From positions 2,046,001-2,110,000 of the forward strand of contig NC_015164.1 in the NCBI RefSeq assembly GCF_000190575.1: a stretch of DNA of 64,000 nucleotides, written 5' to 3'. The notes under the pieces are model-generated. The model did no database searches, was not told the DNA's origin, and saw only the letters and a list, made by a program, of their open reading frames with translations. Shown piece by piece: positions 35,237-43,374 of this stretch (positions are counted from its first letter, which is position 1; every line of letters starts with the position of its first letter). This DNA comes from Phocaeicola salanitronis DSM 18170. GTDB taxonomy: Bacteria; Bacteroidota; Bacteroidia; Bacteroidales; Bacteroidaceae. Made by a program: the position numbers and the translations under genes.

Positions 35237-35286
35237 TAGCGTAATAATCTTTGATTATCAGCACCGTATATTTCTCTTTAACTATT

Positions 35287-35310
35287 GGTTGACTTTATGG
35301 TTGACTTTGC
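35287..35310. promoter_or_regulatory. Tandem 12-bp repeat near the left end (candidate integrase arm sites)
   Basis: GGTTGACTTTAT and GGTTGACTTTGC follow each other exactly, 50 bp inside the left att site. A tandem pair with the same period and GGTTkAC start lies near the right end (45581-45604). Confidence 0.5.
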
Positions 35311-35580
35311 AGCCAAAAACCAAGAATGAATTAATAATAAAGTTAATAATCTCTTTGTGACTAAAACCACATTACAAATATAATAATTTCACTTCTTAAA
35401 GACAACGGGATTGCGATATTTGTTGCTTCGTATATATATCTTTTTATGATTGTGCCTACTACAACATTTTAGTGAGTGGGGTTATATATGAAAGTTTCTC
35501 TTAAAAATGTAGTAGCCCTATAAAAGAAAAACAGCATAAGAGTTCCCTCAAATGCTGCTTCCTTATATATGTTTACTTGA

Positions 35581-36738
35581 TTATTGCTTGAAATAGACCT
35601 CTGTATGTCCGTCCTCGTAAGTCAGTTTCATTTCATTGCCAGCTATTTCATAGCGGTAGGTTTCAGGCGAGCCGTCTCCAAAATCAATGATAACCTCATT
35701 CTCATTCACAGTATAAGAGAATGTATCTGTGCTTGAACTGTTATCATAAATATCTATGGATTCCCAACTTCCTGTATTGTCGCCATTGAAAGTAATAATT
35801 TCCTTGTTTCCTGCCCCTGTTGTATAGAGCCATTTGCCAATTAAAGGAGAAGCATTGGGGTTTTCAGAGATAGTACCATTATCTATATTTAGATAGAATG
35901 TATAGTCTCTTTGCTCTCCGCTATAATATAAAAGATGTAAGTTGTATTTCCATATATTAGTGGAACTGTCAAGCAAGGTATATTCTTTTTGGGTATCGCT
36001 AAGGACTTCAAAAGGAAGTTCATATTCTGTATTCCAAACTGTCTGCCCTGACTTACAATTATCTCTTGAAGCAAGGATATATTGCGGCTTATAGCCATAA
36101 TTTATAGAAACACTAATAGCTTCCTCATAAGAAATGGGTACACCTCCAATAGTACCGTTTGGAAATGGACTTACATATATTGTGTCTCCCATGTCATTGT
36201 AGCAACAGTTTCCTACAAACACGGATTCCTTGTACCAATCAACAACGTATGACTGCTTAGCGTCTTTCATTTCTTTTAGATTACCTGTTGCTGTTTGAAA
36301 CAGAATATTGTATTCGCTGTATGATTCACCGCTAAAGCAAACACTTGCCACGAATATGTTATTCTTGACACAAGCCCCATAGGTAGTAATGCTTGATATT
36401 TCAATATCCTTATATTCTCCATAACCTAAGTGTACAGTCCGCTTTCTATCAAAAGACCTGCTGTCAGTCCATTCCAATAATCTCTCTTTAGTAGTTCTGT
36501 CATAAGCACTAATCCACAAATGGTCATCTTTTAATCCTGAGAAATAGTTAATATTTCCCATATAGTTTGACCCTCTACATTCATAATCCATGATATTTAA
36601 TCCATAAGTAGAAAAGGAATCTCCATTAGGATATATTTCTTCCATTTGAACTTGTTCCAATTCATCATCCCCACAGGAACTAATTCCCATGCTTAATGCA
36701 ACCAATAAGGAGGTTGCTAATAATCTAAATGCTTTCAT
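35581..36738 (-). CDS. Unknown lipoprotein of the cargo operon, lipocalin-like C-terminus
   Basis: This 385-residue protein has a lipoprotein signal (MKAFRLLATSLLVALSMGIS, then Ser-Cys; SSC lipobox). A middle region of unknown fold is followed by a C-terminal domain of about 80 residues starting LIGKWLYTTGAGNKEI and containing ENEVIIDFGDGSPETYRYEI. That is the shape of Bacteroidetes lipocalin-like domains. The frame opens at 36786, but ATG 36738 gives the standard signal and avoids overlap with the upstream gene. It is the last of four genes with gaps of -1 to 15 bp. A membrane-anchored product behind three small cytosolic ones could mean an effector/immunity or sensing role; this is a guess. 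Confidence 0.75.
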   Translation of the reverse strand: MKAFRLLATSLLVALSMGISSCGDDELEQVQMEEIYPNGDSFSTYGLNIMDYECRGSNYMGNINYFSGLKDDHLWISAYDRTTKERLLEWTDSRSFDRKRTVHLGYGEYKDIEISSITTYGACVKNNIFVASVCFSGESYSEYNILFQTATGNLKEMKDAKQSYVVDWYKESVFVGNCCYNDMGDTIYVSPFPNGTIGGVPISYEEAISVSINYGYKPQYILASRDNCKSGQTVWNTEYELPFEVLSDTQKEYTLLDSSTNIWKYNLHLLYYSGEQRDYTFYLNIDNGTISENPNASPLIGKWLYTTGAGNKEIITFNGDNTGSWESIDIYDNSSSTDTFSYTVNENEVIIDFGDGSPETYRYEIAGNEMKLTYEDGHTEVYFKQ

Positions 36739-36745
36739 ATTTATT

Positions 36746-37108
36746 TTAAAAGTAAAATCTATAAGTATTATCAGACTGGGAAACAAGCTCTACTTTAGAA
36801 TATTGACAACCGTATAATGCCGAAGCATTCAGTAAGCCATTTGCATTATGTACGGTTACAGCGAGCAGTTTGTCATTATCGCCAACGTATATAACCATTG
36901 AACTATGTTCCGCTTGGCAAGCACTTGTTGGGAATATCTGAATGAATATTCTATTTGCAAAAGATAAATCTATATTTTCTGACATAGCGCATATCTTAGA
37001 ATAGGTAAACATGTCATATTCCTCACTATCATTGATGATAGTATAAGGGATATAGTTATCAGACAAATAGTTTCTAACATTGCGAACGAAAATCTCTGAA
37101 TTTACCAT
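36746..37108 (-). CDS. Unknown 120-residue protein of the cargo operon
   Basis: I do not recognise this family. It has no signal peptide and a mixed alpha/beta look, with MVNSEIFVRNVRNYLSDNYI at the N-terminus and strands such as SMVIYVGDNDKLLAVTVH in the middle, ending in TYRFYF. It lies 7 bp before the lipoprotein and 15 bp after the next small gene, so all are probably one transcript. Confidence 0.65.
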   Translation of the reverse strand: MVNSEIFVRNVRNYLSDNYIPYTIINDSEEYDMFTYSKICAMSENIDLSFANRIFIQIFPTSACQAEHSSMVIYVGDNDKLLAVTVHNANGLLNASALYGCQYSKVELVSQSDNTYRFYF

Positions 37109-37123
37109 ATAAACAGTTGTAAA

Positions 37124-37486
37124 TTAGTTGTTCAATTTATTATAAAGATGTGGTATTTTTCCATTCTTATAAATATCCATAATCGCATGAATTATAAAGC
37201 CTATCATCCATTCCCTTGTTGGGTTAGGTGGATAGTGATAGAGTTTATAATCCCAATAATGAACTTCAACTCTCCAAGCAAAAGACTTATTATCCAAAAT
37301 ATATCTGTAATCTGTCTTGTCCTTAAAGAATATAAGTTGTACTCTATCTCCCCAATGCCTACCGTACCAAATAACCATATTGGTACATTCTTTATAGTAA
37401 TCTTTTTGGTCTTGGTCTATATTGGATTTAATCCATATAGAATAAACGGATAAACATTGCTGATATGTATGGAGATTCGACTGCAT
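37124..37486 (-). CDS. Unknown 120-residue aromatic-rich protein of the cargo operon
   Basis: I do not recognise this family. It is unusually rich in Tyr and Trp (for example MVIWYGRHWGDRVQLIFFKD and WRVEVHYWDYKLYHYPP), without a signal peptide or clear membrane helix. Its ATG shares one base with the previous gene's stop (TAATG), a sign of translational coupling. Confidence 0.65.
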   Translation of the reverse strand: MQSNLHTYQQCLSVYSIWIKSNIDQDQKDYYKECTNMVIWYGRHWGDRVQLIFFKDKTDYRYILDNKSFAWRVEVHYWDYKLYHYPPNPTREWMIGFIIHAIMDIYKNGKIPHLYNKLNN

Positions 37487-38055
37487 TAAAAAGAAAGGTT
37501 TCCTTTTATTCTATGATTGGCATATATCATTCCTATGCAAAACATGGTTGTACATGTATCTTTCCATGCTTGCCATTTGGTTTGCCCATCCGTTGCATTA
37601 TAGATATAGCATAAATCATTAAATGTGTCTTCACTACATTGGGTCAGCCAACCGTTTATAATAAAATCTTCCCTTGCATCCATATTTATTGCATCTTCAA
37701 CATTTTCTATTAATCTTGAAATGTTGTTTATCGTAAATATTTGGAATAAGGCACTTTCATTTACAAAGCCTCTTTTCTTAAATTCATAAGTGGCTAACAT
37801 TCCAGCAAAAGCACAAGATTTGAAAATTAATCTTGTTTGCTGACCGTCAGGCAAAGTAGAACGTATATTCTCAAAATATTGCCACATCATTTTAGTTATC
37901 CGCTCTGAAATGTTGTGTTCTATGGTAAGTAACTCTGGTATTTCCAAGACTTCGTTGTTGGGAAGTTGCCCCAAATTCACGCCTAAATTTATGGCATTCT
38001 TTTTAACCTCTACAAGTCCTTTAATTCTTGATAATGCGTCTATCATATTTTGCAT
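37486..38055 (-). CDS. Unknown 189-residue protein, first gene of the cargo operon
   Basis: I do not recognise this family. It is predicted mostly helical and soluble. Segments such as IEHNISERITKMMWQYFENI and FTINNISRLIENVEDAINMD look like amphipathic helices, and it has three or four cysteines in the second half. It is translationally coupled to the next gene. The nearest promoter-like box is at 38370-38377, so the mRNA would have a leader of about 300 nt containing the long inverted repeat at 38153-38264. Confidence 0.7.
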   Translation of the reverse strand: MQNMIDALSRIKGLVEVKKNAINLGVNLGQLPNNEVLEIPELLTIEHNISERITKMMWQYFENIRSTLPDGQQTRLIFKSCAFAGMLATYEFKKRGFVNESALFQIFTINNISRLIENVEDAINMDAREDFIINGWLTQCSEDTFNDLCYIYNATDGQTKWQAWKDTCTTMFCIGMIYANHRIKGNLSF

Positions 38056-38152
38056 ATATTATGCTCACCTGTCCCCTATGGATAAGCAATAAAAAATAAG
38101 GTGTGGGAACTATATTTGTCTTATCCTGTGATGGGGCTTCTCGCATTGCCTT

Positions 38153-38264
38153 GACTGTGGATAAAACAATAGCAACCCACACCAATTTGACAATATCTAA
38201 GCCTTACAGATATAAGGTAAGTATATATCAATGGTGTGGTGCTATTGCTATCATCTTCACAGTC
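38153..38264 (-). promoter_or_regulatory. Long inverted repeat in the cargo-operon leader
   Basis: Arms of about 36-38 bases (38153-38188 and 38227-38264) share GACTGTG at the outer ends and CAATAGCA, CCACACCA further in, with a 38-base loop. As RNA this is a long imperfect hairpin. A second perfect 11-bp repeat (ACCTTTCGTTA at 38311-38321 and TAACGAAAGGT at 38376-38386) and a small CCCA/TGGG hairpin (about 38340-38354) lie upstream. I see no reverse transcriptase nearby that would make this a retron. Confidence 0.6.
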
Positions 38265-38369
38265 AGTTGAAATTTTGCGAGAATTTCATCACGAAGATAA
38301 TTTCAATAACACCTTTCGTTAATTATGTCCTTTCAGTTTCCCAACTCAATGGGTTGCTGAAATTGGATG

Positions 38370-38377
38370 CAAAGATA
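38370..38377 (-). promoter_or_regulatory. -7 box for the cargo operon
   Basis: The minus strand reads TATCTTTGCATCC, an exact TAnnTTTG box. The first gene starts 315 bp downstream. The box overlaps the right arm of an 11-bp inverted repeat. Confidence 0.65.
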
Positions 38378-38603
38378 ACGAAAGGTATTTGAATAAGTAT
38401 AGTCATAATAGAATAAATCCTGTTCTACATGTTCCAAAGCATATATACTGGTATAAAACAGGCTATATTTACACCTTGACTTTATAAATTGGGGTAGGTA
38501 TCAAAATGAAGAATCCCCTTATAAAGACAGAATTTCTCAATTTGTTACCCACCTTGATTTATAAACTTCATTTGCCGATGTTTTTCATTTTATGTAAAAA
38601 AGA

Positions 38604-38633
38604 AAAGGACACCTCAACTTTAAGATGTCCTTT
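38604..38633 (-). terminator. Terminator of yefM-yoeB
   Basis: AAAGGACACCT pairs with AGATGTCCTTT (one mismatch) 11 bp after the yoeB stop. The same stem sequence ends the gene at 39332. Confidence 0.8.
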
Positions 38634-38644
38634 CCTCGTAAAAG

Positions 38645-38920
38645 TTATTTCTTTGAATAATGGTATCTCATGGAGAATATATAAACCTCTATGGTATCAT
38701 CATGTACAGAATAAACAATCCTATGTTCCGAATTGATGCGCCTTGACCATTTCCCTGCCAATTCATATTTAAGAGGTTCGGGCTTGCCGATGCCTGTGTA
38801 GGGATGTGTTGCTATATCTTCCAACAAAACCCTAATTTTGTTCAGAATCGCTTTATTCCCGCTTTGCGAGAAGTATAGGTATTCTTTCCGTGCCTGTTCT
38901 GATAATGTTATTCTGTACAT
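38645..38920 (-). CDS. yoeB: YoeB-family mRNA-interferase toxin
   Basis: This 91-residue ribosome-dependent endoribonuclease toxin has the family signature GKPEPLKYELAGKWSRRI, then SEHRIVYSV and a C-terminal RYHYSKK. The residues matching the catalytic set of characterised YoeB are present (Glu48, Arg67, His87, Tyr88), so it should be active. Its start overlaps the antitoxin gene by 13 bp. It may stabilise the integrated element against loss. Confidence 0.93.
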   Translation of the reverse strand: MYRITLSEQARKEYLYFSQSGNKAILNKIRVLLEDIATHPYTGIGKPEPLKYELAGKWSRRINSEHRIVYSVHDDTIEVYIFSMRYHYSKK

Positions 38921-39198
38921 GCCACCCGTTTTAAGAAGTCCTCCATGCTTTCACCTTCGTTTTGAGAGATGCAATTACCATTCTTAATATCTTCTTCCCC
39001 CTTGCGTATAGCTTCCATTGTTTCGGGTGACGACATGATATATTCGGTTTCCTTTAAAGAATTGTATTCATCCAAAGAAATCATTACAACTCCCTTACCA
39101 TTTCCACGATTAACTACAACGGTATCGCAATCATCAATGACCGAATCAATGTAACTTTTCAGATTAGTTCTTAAATCTGTGTAATTGGCTGTTCTCAT
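38908..39198 (-). CDS. yefM: YefM/Phd-family antitoxin
   Basis: This 96-residue antitoxin partners the YoeB toxin encoded downstream. The N-terminal DNA-binding half is typical (MRTANYTDLRTNLKSYIDSV, then VVVNRGNGKGVVMISLDEYN). The flexible C-terminal half (about residues 55-96) should wrap the toxin. The start is ATG 39198 with GGAGG four bases before it. The longer frame from 39222 begins inside the promoter box at 39220-39227. Confidence 0.92.
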   Translation of the reverse strand: MRTANYTDLRTNLKSYIDSVIDDCDTVVVNRGNGKGVVMISLDEYNSLKETEYIMSSPETMEAIRKGEEDIKNGNCISQNEGESMEDFLKRVACTE

Positions 39199-39219
39199 AC
39201 TTCCTCCTTTGTTGTGCTG

Positions 39220-39227
39220 CAAAGATA
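39220..39227 (-). promoter_or_regulatory. -7 box of yefM-yoeB
   Basis: The minus strand reads TATCTTTGCAGC, an exact TAnnTTTG box, 21 bp before ATG 39198. Confidence 0.75.
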
Positions 39228-39277
39228 TGTACTTATTTGCGTACTTACAAATATAAATGGTTAATTATTGAATATTT

Positions 39278-39312
39278 AAGGAAAGGACACCCATAAAGAA
39301 TGTCCTTTCCTT
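39278..39312 (-). terminator. Terminator of the DUF3871 gene
   Basis: A perfect 12-bp stem (AAGGAAAGGACA with TGTCCTTTCCTT), 20 bp after the stop codon. Confidence 0.88.
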
Positions 39313-39331
39313 TCTCAATCAATAAGCCCAC

Positions 39332-40348
39332 TTAATCAATGAACCATTTGTAACGCTCATCCCCATGTAAAGCCGCATTGATTCCCAAAGCCATTTCAGT
39401 AGCATTAAGAGAACGGTCTAAGAATGAATCAATATAGCTTGACTTATTTGCACCCGTAAGCAGGTTATAAAATTTCCACATATTAAGCTCACTTCCAAAG
39501 CTGCCAAAGTTTTCATCGTGAATGTATGCTTTGGCTACGCTGTTAATCTGTGTATCTGTAAGCAACATTCTTGGCAATGCCTTTTGGTATCCTGTTGGCA
39601 GACATTGGTAAAGCCGCATCTTGCCCAATATCTGTGCGAACTGGTGTTCACTCATGGAAGTGTTGCCTAATTGCTGCATCAGATAAAGATGTTTGGCAGG
39701 GTTGTAGTTCCCAAACAGTTCCAATGCTGCACGATAGAGTTCTGTCGTGTTGCTTGCCCTCAAATCATCCTTGTAGCCATTGGTAAAGATGCACATGTTA
39801 CAACAGACTTGGTTTTTAAAGCCTATTGCAAGACGGAACAATTCAGGAACTTTCTTTGAATAAAGATTCATCTGATTGTACGCCCTTACGCCTACAATAG
39901 AAAGATTCAGCCTGTTTCCTCCAACAGTTTCATAAATGGTTGGAATGTCAATGCTGAAAGCCGCCCTTTCATAGTAGATAGTCTTGTCAGATTCCAAAAG
40001 TTGGTTGGCAGGTTTGTGGATGGCTTCAGGGATTCTGCCTTTAATGATATGGCTTACACGAATGTCTGCCTGTCTTACGGTTTCACCACTAAAGAAAGAC
40101 AGTGCCGCTTCTTGTATGGTTTCCACAAATGCGGCATGGTTAATGGTCAGTTCGTTGTCTTTGGCGAACACGGGAGTAATGCAGTCATGTTTCAGATGAT
40201 GCAAGGTCACTTCCTGCGTGTTGGCTTCAATGAAATGGTTGGCAGGTCTTACAGGTTCGTCCACGATAATGGTTGCTTCTTCTGCAAATTCACCCAAATT
40301 CATTCTCTCACGGTTCTGTGCCTGTAGCATGATAACTAAATTTCTCAT
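39332..40348 (-). CDS. DUF3871-family protein
   Basis: This 338-residue protein has the sequence style of the DUF3871 family found on Bacteroidetes mobile elements, for example LTINHAAFVETIQEA, SVIYE-like strands, and FKNQVCCNMCIFTNGYKDDL in the middle (about residues 180-199). Function is unknown. The family is often compared with phage or plasmid proteins of the DUF932 type. No signal peptide. It stands alone with its own terminator and a 473-bp gene-free stretch upstream. Confidence 0.75.
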   Translation of the reverse strand: MRNLVIMLQAQNRERMNLGEFAEEATIIVDEPVRPANHFIEANTQEVTLHHLKHDCITPVFAKDNELTINHAAFVETIQEAALSFFSGETVRQADIRVSHIIKGRIPEAIHKPANQLLESDKTIYYERAAFSIDIPTIYETVGGNRLNLSIVGVRAYNQMNLYSKKVPELFRLAIGFKNQVCCNMCIFTNGYKDDLRASNTTELYRAALELFGNYNPAKHLYLMQQLGNTSMSEHQFAQILGKMRLYQCLPTGYQKALPRMLLTDTQINSVAKAYIHDENFGSFGSELNMWKFYNLLTGANKSSYIDSFLDRSLNATEMALGINAALHGDERYKWFID

Positions 40349-40751
40349 AATGATAAATTGTTTAATGGTTATTGATTGATTTAACTTTGGAATTGCACAA
40401 AGCCCATATCGCTTTGGATTGCTCCATAACGATTTTTGCTTTACTACAATTCGCTGAATTACTTTTGAGTGTTATTACAGTTAGACTATCTTACATTTAT
40501 GCTGTATTGTGCCGCTCATTAGCAAGTCAATCAATAGGGTTGGGGTGGGTAATAAATTTTATGAAGTTGGCGGGGTGGGTAGGTGTCTGCCAATTTTCAT
40601 TTTTCTTTTGCAGGGTGAGAGGGGGCGTAAATTGGTGGTATGGTATCTCCTGCAACATTTTGGAGATTGGGATTATAAAACTCATTTTGCATCCTGTATG
40701 TTGCACCCAACTAAAAAAATCAGACTTTATGTGCTTATAAAGTGGAATTAA
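40349..40751. other. Gene-free stretch upstream of the DUF3871 gene
   Basis: About 400 bp without a convincing gene. Plus-strand ORFs here have hydrophobic, biased compositions typical of chance frames. The G-rich part at about 40540-40640 (GGGGTGGGTA, GGCGGGGTGGGTAGG) stands out on an AT-rich background and could be a control or processing site. I see no TAnnTTTG box for the downstream gene. Confidence 0.5.
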
Positions 40752-40821
40752 GGTAGGACGGGGATTTTTCGTACCATCTATTAATTTAATAATAATCAGT
40801 ATAAAAAATCCCCACTACCTG
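40752..40821 (-). terminator. Terminator after the 220-residue gene
   Basis: GGGGATTTTT (40761-40770) pairs with AAAAATCCCC (40805-40814). An outer AGGTAG/CTACCT extends the stem around a 3-base interruption. It overlaps the end of the gene at 40822. Confidence 0.7.
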
Positions 40822-41484
40822 TTATTTGGACTTGAAAGCCATTTTAAGAAGGTCTTTTGGGGGTTGGATAATCCACTCCTTACGTTGCTTGGCTATATCA
40901 TTGTCTAATAATAGCTCTTTTGGGGTAAGCTCTAATCCGTTGGGTATGAATTTCAACAAACCTGCATTATATAAATCCAAATTGTAACTTTCCACACTCT
41001 TTTTACCCATTTTTAATTTTTCAGCCAGTTTGTTAGAAGTAAGCAATATCTTGTTATCCTCCGCTATCAATAGGAGCTTGATATAATATCCTTTCACTTT
41101 AATATCCAAATCCACTTTCATAAAGAGGTGGGACAGGGTTATAAAGTTGGGGCGTTCTATGGGTGGGATGCAGTAAAGACTTCTCATTATAAAATCAAGA
41201 TAGGGAATTGATGTAGGTACAGGGTATCTCTTTCTGACCAACACGGCTTCTATATCCTTATTGAAATTCTTTAGTGCAGTTTCTTCCTCTCCAGTCCGCT
41301 TAGCTAAATCCTTAATTCTCCATCTGACTTTATAATAGTCATTTCTGTATAAGGACAGGCAGAAGAACCTGTACATGTTGGGTGGGGTGAGTTTATCCAC
41401 TATGGATTTGTTAATGGTGGCATAATCCTGTCTGGTGCTACTTACCCTGTTTTGCAGGTGCTTTAATCGTATCTTCATATTCAT
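40822..41484 (-). CDS. Unknown 220-residue protein, possible winged-helix
   Basis: I do not recognise the family. The protein is basic. Two segments look like helix-turn-helix units: YKVRWRIKDLAKRTGEEETA in the N-terminal half, and LLTSNKLAEKLKMGKKSVES followed by YNLDLYNAGLLKFIPNG (about residues 151-187), the pattern of a wing. A regulator or replication-type protein is possible. Its first 47 bp overlap the upstream small gene, so the true start may be downstream. Confidence 0.6.
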   Translation of the reverse strand: MNMKIRLKHLQNRVSSTRQDYATINKSIVDKLTPPNMYRFFCLSLYRNDYYKVRWRIKDLAKRTGEEETALKNFNKDIEAVLVRKRYPVPTSIPYLDFIMRSLYCIPPIERPNFITLSHLFMKVDLDIKVKGYYIKLLLIAEDNKILLTSNKLAEKLKMGKKSVESYNLDLYNAGLLKFIPNGLELTPKELLLDNDIAKQRKEWIIQPPKDLLKMAFKSK

Positions 41485-41623
41485 TAGTAGCTGATTGAAT
41501 AGTATTGGTAAACTTTAAATCTTTTTTCTCACGTTCCATTTTATAATAGTAGGCAGTTCCAAAGTATATCTTGGCTTCCTTTCTGTTATGGAACTTCTTC
41601 CCTGTTGGCAAATGAATTATCAT
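41438..41623 (-). CDS. Small unknown protein (61 residues)
   Basis: A short basic protein (MIIHLPTGKKFHNRKEAKIY...) with no recognised family. Its spacing with the genes on either side (22 bp after the next gene upstream, overlapping the 220-residue gene downstream) suggests a real operon member. The evidence is only open frame and position. Confidence 0.45.
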   Translation of the reverse strand: MIIHLPTGKKFHNRKEAKIYFGTAYYYKMEREKKDLKFTNTIQSATNEYEDTIKAPAKQGK

Positions 41624-41644
41624 GTAAACTCAAGTATTAGTAAG

Positions 41645-41818
41645 TTAATAAGCCAGTTTCTGCAATGAGATATAATAGGTAGTAACCTTTCCATTCTTCT
41701 TTCTCCTTGTCTTTAGATAGTTGTTGAGATTAGCCCACAACCCAATATGGACTTTGTTATCTTTCACTCCTTGTCTAAGAGCCTTAGCCCTTATCTGCTC
41801 ATAGGTAAATTCTTCCAT
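41645..41818 (-). CDS. Small unknown protein (57 residues)
   Basis: MEEFTYEQIRAKALRQGVKD... is a short basic protein ending in TTYYISLQKLAY. ATG 41818 is preferred. The longer frame to 41932 adds a segment that looks like translated leader. The IRAKALRQGV stretch may be a DNA-binding helix, but this is weak. It is followed by the 61-residue gene at 22 bp. Confidence 0.45.
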   Translation of the reverse strand: MEEFTYEQIRAKALRQGVKDNKVHIGLWANLNNYLKTRRKKNGKVTTYYISLQKLAY

Positions 41819-42019
41819 TTTAGAAATTCTGAATAGTTTGTAGTCCGTCAATCTATGTGGTGGAATTATCTGTCTGTGGTACTGTAAAGATAATAATTCC
41901 ATAAGTGGGGAACTAATGGTAAGACCACACATTTAGTAATCAGACTTTAAACTATTCAGAATGTCTAAGAACTTGGGGAGAGCAAGCCCACCTGTCACAT
42001 GGGCTTTGTTGTTGGTGGC

Positions 42020-43111
42020 TTATGCTTCCAGAGCCTTTTTCAATATTTCTATAAAGTCATTTTCTTCTTTGACCTCTTTCCAGTCTTTTTCTGTATAGTT
42101 CAGCTCTTTCAATTTGTTTAATGCTTCAAATGCCTGTTCCTCGCTTGTGGATTTGGCATAACTGTTGAAGTCTTTGATGAAGTAACGTTTGGTAATGAAA
42201 CTGACGCTCATATTGGCAGCCTTGCATAAGTTGATGAAATTGTTACCTCTTTCTATTTTAATTTCTACGCCATTGGGAAATGTTATTTCCTCACCTTTTA
42301 AAGCCTTGTTCACTTGTTTGTCAGATATGCTTTTACCTGTATAAATCAGCATGGCGGTAGATGGATTGAAACCTTCATTCAACAATTCTGCCACATTTTG
42401 GAATAGTTCATCTTTAGTGGTCAGAGAAGCTACAATCAATCTGTCTTTCTTATCCCAACTGCTGCCTACATTATTAATATCAACCAAATATTCTCCTACG
42501 TTTTCAATGTCTCTTACATGAACATTTGGAATCAGATTCTGATATTCTCCAGTTGCAATCAATTTGGCAAACGCTGTACTTCTGTGCTGCCCGTCAAGGA
42601 TAACGAAGTAGTCTTTGGCTTCCTCTTTAGTCAGTTCCTTTCCATTGATGTCCGTTACAGTATAACCAGCTTCAATCAGTTTGGATGCTTCCATTACGAT
42701 AATGGGGAAAGCCTTGTCATATTTATTGGCGGCTATCAAAGCCATAAAACCATCCACTTTCTTGGAACTTACAGGTCGGTTGTTCTTGACAAATGCTATC
42801 TTCTTCTGCTGTTCAGTTCTTGCACCTGTTTCTTCATCCACTACTGAGAAAGTGAAAGAACTATTAACTGCTTTCTCTTTGGATATTCTTTCAAACTCCT
42901 GTGCCTGTTCCATTTGAGCTTTGGCTTCATCAACCACTTTCTGCTGTGCGGCGATTACAGCATCGTTTCTTTTGCCTTTTATAAGGCGGTTCAATTCTTT
43001 TTCTTCTTGTTTAAAGACCTTAGTCAGTTCTTCTATGTTAACCATAGTTACGTTGTTTGATTTTGTACTCTTATTTTCCATCTCTACTGCTTTAATATTC
43101 AAAGTTTCCAT
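42020..43111 (-). CDS. ParB-like DGQHR-domain protein
   Basis: This 363-residue protein has a coiled, Gln/Lys/Glu-rich N-terminus (about residues 25-85). A ParB/sulfiredoxin-like nuclease fold follows, identified by YFVILDGQHRSTAFAKLIA (about residues 168-186), and then a helical C-terminus. ParB-like proteins on mobile elements act in partition, as nucleases or as regulators. Which applies here cannot be told. The start at 43111 (MET LNIKAVEM) is preferred over 43171. Two near-identical promoter-like boxes lie upstream. Confidence 0.75.
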   Translation of the reverse strand: METLNIKAVEMENKSTKSNNVTMVNIEELTKVFKQEEKELNRLIKGKRNDAVIAAQQKVVDEAKAQMEQAQEFERISKEKAVNSSFTFSVVDEETGARTEQQKKIAFVKNNRPVSSKKVDGFMALIAANKYDKAFPIIVMEASKLIEAGYTVTDINGKELTKEEAKDYFVILDGQHRSTAFAKLIATGEYQNLIPNVHVRDIENVGEYLVDINNVGSSWDKKDRLIVASLTTKDELFQNVAELLNEGFNPSTAMLIYTGKSISDKQVNKALKGEEITFPNGVEIKIERGNNFINLCKAANMSVSFITKRYFIKDFNSYAKSTSEEQAFEALNKLKELNYTEKDWKEVKEENDFIEILKKALEA

Positions 43112-43191
43112 ATTCTTTTCTTTTTTAATTGTTATTAAAATGTTCTGTGTAACCGTCCAACCTATGTACACTTGGCTTTCTGATTACGCTG

Positions 43192-43300
43192 CAAAGGTGA
43201 GAACTTTGGAGAAAATTAAAGGAGAGTAAAATTTTGAGGATTTTGGTTCTCCCTTAACTTGCCGCTTTGCAAGTCCTGTCCCTTTGACGCTGCAAAGGTG
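43192..43300 (-). promoter_or_regulatory. Duplicated promoter-like segments upstream of the ParB-like gene
   Basis: GCTGCAAAGGTG occurs at 43189-43200 and again at 43290-43300. On the minus strand each reads CACCTTTGCAGC, one base off the TAnnTTTG box. Similar A/G-rich sequence follows each copy, so a segment of about 100 bp seems duplicated. Confidence 0.5.
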
Positions 43301-43334
43301 GGGAGAAACCATGAGGATAAGTGAGAGTAAAAAA

Positions 43335-43358
43335 TAAGGGAGATGTTACTCTCCCTTA
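43335..43358 (-). terminator. Terminator after the 299-residue gene
   Basis: A perfect 9-bp stem, TAAGGGAGA with TCTCCCTTA, loop TGTTAC, 17 bp after the stop codon. Confidence 0.8.
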
Positions 43359-43374
43359 GACAAATGTTTGATTT

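Noticed and set aside
35531..35557. Strong terminator after the cargo lipoprotein gene
   Set aside because: Only a six-base stem (CAGCAT/ATGCTG) with a 14-base loop and no clear T-run on the correct strand. Too weak to list.
38153..38264. Retron msr-msd region
   Set aside because: The long hairpin looks similar, but no reverse transcriptase gene is found in the island or next to it.
40372..40740. 122-codon plus-strand frame inside the island
   Set aside because: Biased hydrophobic composition, no start signals, opposite to the direction of all neighbouring island genes and covering a G-rich non-coding stretch.
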